DNA of 19,714 nt. It comes from CAISDA01 sp050258555. GTDB lineage: Bacteria; Bacteroidota; Ignavibacteria; UBA10030; UBA8401. Location of the stretch: the NCBI GenBank assembly GCA_050258555.1, contig JBLMZA010000061.1:1-19714 (forward strand), in the 5' to 3' direction. The position numbers were made by a program, and so were the translations under genes. The notes beneath the pieces were generated by a model. That model ran no database searches and was not told the origin of the DNA. It saw nothing but the letters and a program-made list of their open reading frames with translations. Below, one piece after another: positions 1 through 8,043 of this stretch. The first letter of the stretch is position 1. Each line of letters opens with the position of its first letter.

Positions 1-1673
1 TCGTCGTCGGGATTCGACATGAACGCCGTTTCGACGAGTACGTTCACGAGCTGCGTGGGAGCATTGAGCGAGAAGTTGAAGCTGCCCGTCTTGCCGTATT
101 CCTCGAGTCCCGTCTCGAGCATCTTGGCATACATGATATCGGCCAGCGTCTTGAATCCCGGATAGCGCCAATACGTGCTCGTTCCTTTCACCGTCCCCGC
201 ATCGGATGTTTCTCCGATCGAGTTGCTGTGAATGCTGATCAGGAACTGAGCGCCTGAGCCGATGATCGTATCGGTGCGGGCTCCCATCGTGATATAGACA
301 TCGGTGTCGCGCGTCATAATAGTCTGAACACCCTTGCTTTGGAGAAGTTCATTCAGGTGCTTCGCAACGGAAAGATTGACATCCTTTTCCAGACCGCCTG
401 TGGAGCTCAATGCGCCGTTGTTGTCGCCGCCGTGACCGGCATCGATCACGATCTTGAGTCCCGCAAGCGGCCGCGCCGCATCGGCGATTACCGGCGCCTT
501 GCGTACTTTCAGTTTCAAAGCCGTGCCTTCATAATAGGCGTCATATCCCCAGTGCTGCTGGTCTTTGAGCAGGATCGTCACCTGCAGATGTTCCGTGCCC
601 GCCTGGCGGTATGTGACCTGTTCGATATTGTCGGCACTGTTGTAATGCGTGATCCAGTTCGTATTGGATGTGGCGCCGTAGATGTTCACGATGAGCGCCG
701 CGGGATGCAGCTGCTGCTCGGTCGTGAAGGGAAGCTTCTGCGACAGTCCGATCGAGACGAGGTCGGCCGCGCCGTTGCCGGTGATCGAGATGCTGCCAGA
801 GAGCGAACGGGGAAGCGGCGTATCGGCCGGCAGAAGCTCGGCGTAGTCATCGGGCAGATAGGCCGTCATCGAGGGGGAAAGCTGAACGCGGTACTGATCG
901 CCGATTTTTCCCGTGACCTTCATGCGCACGCCGCTCTGCAGGAAGCCGAGCTTTGCGCCGCCCAGGCGGTCATCGCCGAGTCCGATGTTCAGGAAGGGAC
1001 GCTTGCCTTTGACTTCGACCACGCGGGGAAGATCATGCGTCGTGATCGTGACTTTCGCCTTCGATTCCATTTTCTCGCTCGAGAAGAAGCTCTTCTTCAG
1101 CTTGAATGTGATCGGCGCTTCATGCGATTCGTCGCCGGGACGGATGATGTAGCGTCCCACATAGATGCCTTCGACGCCGTTGGCTTCGCTCTTCGAGAGC
1201 TCGCGCATCGGGATGCCCGATTCCACATCGTCGATGGAGAAGCTCGCCTCGTAGCCCGGGCTGCCCTTGAAGCGCACTTCGAGCACATCGCCTTCACCGA
1301 GCCACAGATCTTCGGCTGGAAGCATCATCGATTTCTCGATCGTCAGCGGATCGCGGGGCGTCGAAACGGGCCGCAGCGGCCGGATGATCGTCATCATCTT
1401 CACCGTCGAATCGCCGTTCGGCGCCTTGGCTGTGAAGCGGATCTGCGATGTGCCTTCGGGCACAGTGGCCATGCCGATCCAGGCGCCGATCTTATTGACC
1501 GGCACTTCCGTTCCGTTGACGAAGACGCGGTTGCCGGGCGCGGTCGAGCCCGCCACGCGATGTTTGGAATACGCATAGCGCGTGGTGTCGCTTTCGGGAA
1601 GAATGATTTTCAAGGGAACCTGCGCGGAGGCGGCGGTGACACACAAGAGAATAACGGCAAGAAGCTTTTTCAT
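1..1673 (-). CDS. Secreted N-acetylmuramoyl-L-alanine amidase (Amidase_3), 3' end cut by window edge
   Basis: Zinc amidase that cleaves the bond between N-acetylmuramic acid and L-alanine in peptidoglycan, acting outside the cytoplasm. The 557 visible residues begin with a signal peptide (about 1-17, cleavage after ASA). A beta-rich Ig/SH3-like region spans about 20-290 and an AMIN-like region about 290-395. The Amidase_3 domain starts near 403. The zinc and catalytic residues are visible: His414 in DAGHGG, Glu429 in GGLEKD, His482 in SIHSNS and Glu548 in VETAFMSN. The frame runs off the window at base 1, just after the last conserved motif, so only a short C-terminus is missing. The start at 1673 has an AGGAG site 9 bases upstream. 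A candidate promoter lies at 1722-1750. It follows hisG but probably has its own transcript. The large non-catalytic N-terminus suggests cell-wall or surface targeting, which is inference. Confidence 0.93.
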   Translation of the reverse strand, partial: MKKLLAVILLCVTAASAQVPLKIILPESDTTRYAYSKHRVAGSTAPGNRVFVNGTEVPVNKIGAWIGMATVPEGTSQIRFTAKAPNGDSTVKMMTIIRPLRPVSTPRDPLTIEKSMMLPAEDLWLGEGDVLEVRFKGSPGYEASFSIDDVESGIPMRELSKSEANGVEGIYVGRYIIRPGDESHEAPITFKLKKSFFSSEKMESKAKVTITTHDLPRVVEVKGKRPFLNIGLGDDRLGGAKLGFLQSGVRMKVTGKIGDQYRVQLSPSMTAYLPDDYAELLPADTPLPRSLSGSISITGNGAADLVSIGLSQKLPFTTEQQLHPAALIVNIYGATSNTNWITHYNSADNIEQVTYRQAGTEHLQVTILLKDQQHWGYDAYYEGTALKLKVRKAPVIADAARPLAGLKIVIDAGHGGDNNGALSSTGGLEKDVNLSVAKHLNELLQSKGVQTIMTRDTDVYITMGARTDTIIGSGAQFLISIHSNSIGETSDAGTVKGTSTYWRYPGFKTLADIMYAKMLETGLEEYGKTGSFNFSLNAPTQLVNVLVETAFMSNPDD

Positions 1674-1694
1674 GGAAGAGGACTCCTGGAAGAA

Positions 1695-1706
1695 ATTGTA
1701 TACAAT
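1695..1706. other. 12-base perfect palindrome in amidase leader
   Basis: ATTGTATACAAT is a perfect inverted repeat. If the promoter at 1722-1750 is used, it falls at about +9 to +20 of the amidase leader, a position where a repressor operator could sit. It also contains TATACA, so it could itself supply a -10 element. No regulator is encoded nearby. Confidence 0.35.
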
Positions 1707-1721
1707 GTGAACAGACTGAAT

Positions 1722-1750
1722 AATGTAGCAAGGGATTGATTGAAATTCAA
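1722..1750 (-). promoter_or_regulatory. Candidate sigma-70-type promoter for the amidase gene
   Basis: On the minus strand there is a -35-like TTGAAT (1750-1745), a 17-base spacer and a -10-like TACATT (1727-1722). Transcription would start near 1715, giving a leader of about 42 bases. The candidate before the adenylate kinase gene has the same architecture (TTGCCT, 17 bases, TACATT), which adds some weight. No experimental support. Confidence 0.4.
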
Positions 1751-1763
1751 GGAAAGAGGAAGG

Positions 1764-1856
1764 AAAAGCGAAAGAAAGGTGAAGCAGGGGGCGAAGCAAC
1801 CCACAACCGCGCTTAACGCGCGTATCATTTCCGGCTTCGCCCCACATGAAAGAAAA
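1764..1856 (+). repeat. REP-like palindromic repeat, copy 1 (with internal insertion)
   Basis: A purine-rich left flank (AAAAGCGAAAGAAAGGTGAAGCAG in the family, split here around 1764-1786) leads into the arm GGGGCGAAGC at 1788-1797. The matching arm GCTTCGCCCC is at 1834-1843, followed by CACATGAAAG. The 36-base loop holds its own small hairpin, CGCG at 1808-1811 with CGCG at 1817-1820. Compared with the copy at 11611-11655, it looks like the same element with about 30 extra bases in the loop. It lies between hisG and the amidase gene. Neither side has a clear T-run, so it is not an obvious simple terminator. Confidence 0.7.
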
Positions 1857-1877
1857 AATAAAGAACTTAAAAAAAGA

Positions 1878-2747
1878 TTAATAGATGACTTTGTTGAGGG
1901 GATATTCGATGATGCCTTCGGCGCCGGCGCGCTTGAGCTGCGGGATGATCTTGCGCACGACGACTTCCTCCAGTATTGTCTCCAGCGCGATCCATTCCTC
2001 GTCCGCCAGCTGCGACACGGTCGGATTCCGGAGCGCGGGGATGAGCGAGAGCACCGTGGGCAGATCGGCCTTGCGCAGGTTCATCTTCAATCCCACTTTC
2101 GTACCCGCGTTGATTGCGCCCTGCAGGAGCATCGCCATGTTTTCGATCTTCTCGCGCTTCCAGGGATCCTCCCAGCTCGACTTGTTCGCGATGAGCTTCG
2201 TATTCGACTCGAGCACGACATCGACGATGCGCAGATGATTCGCGCGGAGCGAACTGCCGGTTTCGGTCACTTCCACGATGGCATCGACAAGTTCCGGAGT
2301 CTTCACTTCGGTGGCGCCCCACGAGAATTCGACGGCGGCCTTCACGCCGTTTTTCGCCAGATAATTCTTCGTCAGGTTGACGACTTCGGTGGCGATGCGC
2401 TTGCCCTCGAGATCCTTCACGCTCTTGACGGGGGAGTCTTCATGGACCGCGAGCACCCATTTCACTTTGCGCATCGACTGCTTCGAATAGATCAAGTCGC
2501 AGACGCTCACGACATCGGCTTCATTCTCGAGAATCCAGTCGTGTCCCGTGAGCCCGGCATCGAAGACGCCGTCTTCGACGTAGCGGGGAATTTCCTGCGC
2601 GCGGATGAGGATGCCGTCCAGCTCTTCATCGTCGACGGAGGGGAAGTAGGAGCGGCTGGAGACGGAAAAATGGAAGCCCGCTTTGCCGAGGAGCTGAAGC
2701 GTGGATTCCTGGAGGCTGCCTTTGGGAAGACCGAATTTGAGTTTCAT
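1878..2747 (-). CDS. hisG: ATP phosphoribosyltransferase, long form
   Basis: First enzyme of histidine synthesis: joins ATP and PRPP to give N1-phosphoribosyl-ATP, in the cytosol. The protein has 289 residues, the usual size of the long form that needs no HisZ partner. It opens with MKLKFGLPKGSL, has GLTGHDW at 65-71 in the catalytic lobe and the PRPP-loop ETGSSLRAN at 162-170. A C-terminal regulatory domain covers about 215-289 (KVGLKMNLRK onward); in this family it binds histidine for feedback inhibition. No Shine-Dalgarno site is visible; the leader is a pyrimidine tract. No other his gene is in the window, so hisG is detached from a histidine operon here. REP-like copies 1 and 2 flank it. 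Confidence 0.96.
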   Translation of the reverse strand: MKLKFGLPKGSLQESTLQLLGKAGFHFSVSSRSYFPSVDDEELDGILIRAQEIPRYVEDGVFDAGLTGHDWILENEADVVSVCDLIYSKQSMRKVKWVLAVHEDSPVKSVKDLEGKRIATEVVNLTKNYLAKNGVKAAVEFSWGATEVKTPELVDAIVEVTETGSSLRANHLRIVDVVLESNTKLIANKSSWEDPWKREKIENMAMLLQGAINAGTKVGLKMNLRKADLPTVLSLIPALRNPTVSQLADEEWIALETILEEVVVRKIIPQLKRAGAEGIIEYPLNKVIY

Positions 2748-2785
2748 GGTTGTGAAGATGTGATAGATGAAAAGAAAGATAAAGC

Positions 2786-2836
2786 AAAAAGCAAAAGAAA
2801 GATGAAGCAGGGCGAAATGGCATTTCGCCCCACAAA
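2786..2836 (+). repeat. REP-like palindromic repeat, copy 2
   Basis: Arms GGGCGAAATG (2810-2819) and CATTTCGCCC (2821-2830) are perfectly complementary. They are preceded by the family flank AAAGATGAAGCA and followed by CCACAAAAAAG. It lies between the polyprenol-kinase-like gene and hisG, inside the leader if hisG is co-transcribed with ftsH. A direct repeat AAAAGAAAGAT (2770-2780 and 2793-2803) overlaps its left side. Confidence 0.7.
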
Positions 2837-2847
2837 AAAGAAAAAGA

Positions 2848-3506
2848 TCAGAGCGTTATATATAAAAGCCACATGACGATGCCGATGGAGAAGGGGATGG
2901 ACAGATTGTCGTCCACATTCACCGGCACGGCTTCGACGATCGTGCCGATCAGTGCCGCCACGACGCCGATGCCGATATTGTACCCGTAGAGTCCCACGCC
3001 CGAGCGGAAGCCCGTTTCTTCCAGCGGATGATAGGTCAGCGTCGAAGCCGCCAGAACGACCGCCACCGCAGAGACAAAGAACGCCAGGCTTCCTTCCACG
3101 CTTTTGGTGAAGAAGCGGTGAGTGCCCCAGCGCCGTCCCACGAGCGCCGCCATCGAATCGGAAATGATCAGTATGGCGAATGCCGTGATGAAGATCATCT
3201 TCGGGAAGAAAAAGACGCAGAGCGTGGCGGCGATGAGCACATTCGTGGCGCCATTGAGGCGCTTCGTCTTCTCGTCGATTTCATGCCGCCGGAGCATCCA
3301 CCGGAAGATCTTATAGAACAGATCGGCCGTGGGCTTGTGGTAATAGCGGGAGAGATCGACCGCCAAAAAAAATATCGTGAGCGGCGCCAGAATGGCAAGC
3401 GCCTGCTCACGACTGATGAAATAATAGATTGCAGGAATGCTCAACGAGCAGGCATGAATGCCCTTGCGGACGAGCTCCGCCTTGTATTCTATCGTGGCGG
3501 CGTCGT

Positions 3507-3510
<4 letters not shown>
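2848..3510 (-). CDS. Diacylglycerol/polyprenol kinase family membrane protein (dolichol/phytol kinase-like)
   Basis: Polytopic membrane protein of 220 residues related to CTP-dependent dolichol, phytol and diacylglycerol kinases and to phosphatidate cytidylyltransferases. Visible hallmarks are RKGIH at 15-19, the signature SDSMAALVG at 117-125, KSVEGS at 136-141 and the C-terminal EAVPVNVDDNLSIP at 193-206. Several hydrophobic segments run through it (about 22-52, 90-125, 140-157, 174-194 and 204-219). The family transfers a phosphate from CTP to a lipid alcohol at the membrane; the actual substrate cannot be read from the sequence. Its ATG overlaps the ftsH stop as ATGA (3507-3510), so translation is probably coupled. 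A true cdsA is an alternative but less likely at this length. Confidence 0.82.
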
Positions 3511-5666
<2,156 letters not shown>

Positions 5667-5697
5667 AATGTTTGTCTACTCCTCTCGATGGTCAAAA

Positions 5698-5717
5698 TTT
5701 GCTGCCGATGCAGCAAA
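5698..5717 (-). terminator. Hairpin between hpt and ftsH: weak terminator or leader structure
   Basis: TTTGCTGC (5698-5705) and GCAGCAAA (5710-5717) form a perfect 8-base stem with a 4-base loop. Read on the minus strand, the stem runs into a short T-run (its own last bases plus further T). It lies 114 bases past the hpt stop and about 30 bases before the ftsH start. It could end part of the tilS-hpt transcripts or act as an ftsH leader structure. The T-run is short, so termination is uncertain. Confidence 0.4.
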
Positions 5718-5726
5718 CGGCACGGC

Positions 5727-5760
5727 GCGCGAAATGCCATGCTTCGCCCCCAATTCATGA
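5727..5760 (+). repeat. Degenerate REP-like repeat, copy 3
   Basis: GCGCGAAATG (5727-5736) and GCTTCGCCCC (5741-5750), followed by CAATTCATGA, resemble the clean copies elsewhere (GGGCGAA, then TTCGCCCCACATGA). The outer pairing has one mismatch. Like the others it is intergenic and in the same orientation, here upstream of ftsH. It is the weakest member of the family. Confidence 0.45.
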
Positions 5761-5830
5761 TCACATAGACAAGAGAGCACAAGCTGGAAGTGGAGGCAGA
5801 AGGGAAATCGCATTCGCCAGTACCAAGATA

Positions 5831-6385
5831 CTATTTTGCGGCTAATTTGTAAACAGCAGGCAAATTCCGCGCCTTTTGGCCGTAATCCAGGCCGTAACCG
5901 ATCACAAAATCGTTGGGAATGCTGAAGCCGATGTAATCGATCTGGTTATGTGTTTTCACCGCATCTTTCTTATACAACAATGTAACAACCGCAAACGACT
6001 TTGGGTTCTGTTGAAGAATGAGTTTTTTGATGAAATCGATCGATAAACCGGAATCGACGATGTCCTCGATCACCACGATGTCGCGTCCGGTCACCTGGCA
6101 GTTCAGGTCCTTTAGCAGACGGACGTTGCCGGAGGAGATTTTCGCGTCGCCGTAGCTGGAAAGCTTGAAAAAGTCGATTTCGCAGTCGATCGTGATCTCG
6201 CGCACGAGGTCGGCAAAGAAGATGAACGATCCGTTGAGGACGCCGATGAAGATCGGCGTGCGGCCGTCGTAATCCTTGTTGAGCTGTGCGCCGAGTTCCG
6301 CGACGCGGGCTTTCAGCTGCTCCTGCGTGATGAAGATGTCAAACTGTTCGTTGTTGCATGTAACCGTAGATTGTGCCATGTGCAT
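5831..6385 (-). CDS. hpt: Hypoxanthine phosphoribosyltransferase
   Basis: Purine salvage enzyme that makes IMP (and usually GMP) from hypoxanthine or guanine and PRPP. The 184 residues match the family length. Visible are GVLNGSFIFFADL (48-60), the flexible-loop region KLSSYGD (74-80), the PRPP-binding motif VVIEDIVDSGLS (104-115), the KK pair near 139-140 and the C-terminal FVIGYGLDYGQKARNLP. The start at 6385 is 3 bases past the tilS stop; a second ATG two codons later (6379) is equally possible, and neither has a Shine-Dalgarno site, which fits coupling to tilS. In Bacillus, HprT and TilS act together and influence ftsH expression; whether that holds here is unknown. Confidence 0.96.
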   Translation of the reverse strand: MHMAQSTVTCNNEQFDIFITQEQLKARVAELGAQLNKDYDGRTPIFIGVLNGSFIFFADLVREITIDCEIDFFKLSSYGDAKISSGNVRLLKDLNCQVTGRDIVVIEDIVDSGLSIDFIKKLILQQNPKSFAVVTLLYKKDAVKTHNQIDYIGFSIPNDFVIGYGLDYGQKARNLPAVYKLAAK

Positions 6386-6388
6386 CGA

Positions 6389-7834
6389 TTAAGAATGAAA
6401 TTGAATAGATAGTTGATAGACAGATCGGGTTTGAGACGTCACTTTAAAGCGCTCATCCAGGCGCAGGCCGGCCACCCAGACGATGTCGTTTCCGCTCAGC
6501 ACGACGGGAATACGCTTCTTGCGCACAAGCGGAATCTTCCGGTCGGTGAAGAAGTCGCTGAGCTTTTTCTTTGCCTTCATGCCCAGCGGAATGAACCAGT
6601 CTCCGGCCTGCCACTGCCGTACGGTCAGCGGGAAGGAAAGAGCCGAGGCGTCGGCATATTCAACGCATCCCTTCATCGGACGCCCGGCCGGAAATTTGCC
6701 GGGAAGCGCACAGGCTTCCACGCGGAGGGTGAAATCCGGAGTGCGGACCTCTTCTTCCGGATGCATGAGCATGCGGAAGGGTTCCTGCATTTTCAGCCTG
6801 CCCATCTCGATCGCATCGGATGTGCGCGAAGCTGTGATGCCGCCTCCGCAGTCGATGAGCGTGCCCGGTTCCTTCTCCAGAAGCCGGATGATCTCATCAA
6901 TATGCACAAAATCCGGCTCAATCCCTAGCAGACTGAAGCACCTTTTTACCAGCATATGCCGTATAAAGACGTGCTCGGAAGCGAGATGTTTCACCGAAAG
7001 CGCGAGGGCGGATTCTTTTTGTTTGATGCACGCCTGCGCCGAACGGTCCACGATCGAGCCGATAAAATCGGCGCAGGATGAAAAGATCGCGGCTTCGTTA
7101 TTCAATGTGCGGACGACGGACGGATTGATGCGTTTTCCGACGGCGGGAAGAATCCGGCGCCGGATGAAGTTCCGCGTATAGTCCTCCGTCGCGTTCGAGG
7201 CGTCCTCGCGGTGACGGAGCTTCCGCGCCTTCAGGTAGCGCTCGATTTCATCCCGATCCGCAAACAGCAGCGGCCGGATCACGGTACATTCCGGCGCATC
7301 CATCGTCTGCGCGCCGAACGCGTTGGCCGTCGATGCCGCCATGCCTTTGAGTCCGTCGACGCCCGTGCCCCTGAAAAAATTGAATGCCAGCGTTTCGGCA
7401 TTGTCGTTCGCATGATGGGCGACGGCGATGGTTCCCGCCCCGAGCTCGCGGGCGAGTTCGGCAAAGAACCGGTAGCGGAGCTCGCGCGCCGCAACCTGCG
7501 TGGACTGCTTCTGCGCGCGGGCGATGCGCTTTGTGGCCGGGCGCTGCACGTACACGGACACGCCGTAGGCGCGCGCAACGCGGCGGACGAACCGCTCGTC
7601 GGCATCGGACTGAGCGCCTCTCAATCCGTAGTTCACATGCGCGACGCTCAGCTGGAAGCGCCATTTCTTCTGCAGCCGGCAGAAGGCGTCGAGCATCGCG
7701 ACGGAATCGTTGCCGCCGCTGACGCCCAGGATCACATGCGCGCCGTGCGTGACCAGCGTGTGCGTGCGCATGAACTGTTCCATGCGCAGCAGGAAGTTCC
7801 GTATGACCGCCTGCGGCTGCTCTCGTGTATGCAT
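6389..7834 (-). CDS. tilS: tRNA(Ile)-lysidine synthase
   Basis: Modifies C34 of the CAU-anticodon tRNA-Ile to lysidine using ATP and lysine, so that it reads AUA. With the start at 7834 it has 481 residues. The PP-loop ATPase motif SGGNDS is at 39-44 (more often SGGxDS). AHHANDNAET and the arginine-rich NFIRRRILP follow. The C-terminal TilS domain includes FTDRKIPLVRKKRIPVV and GNDIVWVAGLRLDERFKVT. The ATG at 7834 is preferred over an in-frame TTG at 7861 because AAAGG lies 9 bases upstream of it and the protein then aligns better with the family's usual start. The spacer between that site and the ATG is a run of nine T. It leads the tilS-hpt-ftsH group. Confidence 0.95.
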   Translation of the reverse strand: MHTREQPQAVIRNFLLRMEQFMRTHTLVTHGAHVILGVSGGNDSVAMLDAFCRLQKKWRFQLSVAHVNYGLRGAQSDADERFVRRVARAYGVSVYVQRPATKRIARAQKQSTQVAARELRYRFFAELARELGAGTIAVAHHANDNAETLAFNFFRGTGVDGLKGMAASTANAFGAQTMDAPECTVIRPLLFADRDEIERYLKARKLRHREDASNATEDYTRNFIRRRILPAVGKRINPSVVRTLNNEAAIFSSCADFIGSIVDRSAQACIKQKESALALSVKHLASEHVFIRHMLVKRCFSLLGIEPDFVHIDEIIRLLEKEPGTLIDCGGGITASRTSDAIEMGRLKMQEPFRMLMHPEEEVRTPDFTLRVEACALPGKFPAGRPMKGCVEYADASALSFPLTVRQWQAGDWFIPLGMKAKKKLSDFFTDRKIPLVRKKRIPVVLSGNDIVWVAGLRLDERFKVTSQTRSVYQLSIQFHS

Positions 7835-7843
7835 AAAAAAAAA
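7835..7843 (-). repeat. Nine-T tract in the tilS ribosome-binding spacer
   Basis: Nine consecutive T (minus strand) fill the whole gap between AAAGG (7848-7844) and the tilS ATG. Slippage at this tract would change the spacing of the ribosome binding site. If the upstream TTG (7861) were the true start, slippage would cause a frameshift instead. Confidence 0.7.
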
Positions 7844-7910
7844 CCTTTCAATCGCATACAATCCTACGCTTATAGGAGCATCGACCGAAAGGAAATCGTT
7901 ATCGGATGAA

Positions 7911-7926
7911 GTACTTTAAAAAGTAC
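7911..7926. other. 16-base palindrome in the divergent intergenic region
   Basis: GTACTTT, two A, then AAAGTAC gives a near-continuous perfect inverted repeat. It lies between the divergent tilS and SpeE-like genes, upstream of the candidate promoter at 7956-7984. It could be an operator for either gene or a small hairpin. No regulator gene is adjacent. Confidence 0.45.
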
Positions 7927-7955
7927 GAAAAATCCCGCCGAATGGCAAGAAGCAG

Positions 7956-7984
7956 TGGAATTTCCATGCGGTCTTTCGTATACT
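7956..7984 (+). promoter_or_regulatory. Candidate promoter for the SpeE-like membrane protein
   Basis: TGGAAT (7956-7961), a 17-base spacer and TATACT (7979-7984). The -10 differs from consensus at one base and the -35 is weaker. The predicted start near 7991 would give a leader of about 50 bases before the ATG at 8044. This is the only well-spaced candidate I see on the plus strand in the divergent gap. Confidence 0.35.
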
Positions 7985-8043
7985 GGACATGATCTGACAA
8001 TGAATCTTACTCCACACATCCATTTCCAGACGGGATCTCATTG

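Noticed and set aside
339..1739. Open frame of 466 codons on the plus strand
   Set aside because: Antisense to the amidase gene, whose frame carries a signal peptide and all Amidase_3 catalytic residues.
2810..2830. Hairpin before hisG as an intrinsic terminator
   Set aside because: The stem is strong, but neither strand has an adequate T-run directly after it, and it matches the dispersed repeat family.
1740..2876. Open frame of 378 codons on the plus strand
   Set aside because: Antisense to hisG and includes low-complexity intergenic sequence at both ends.
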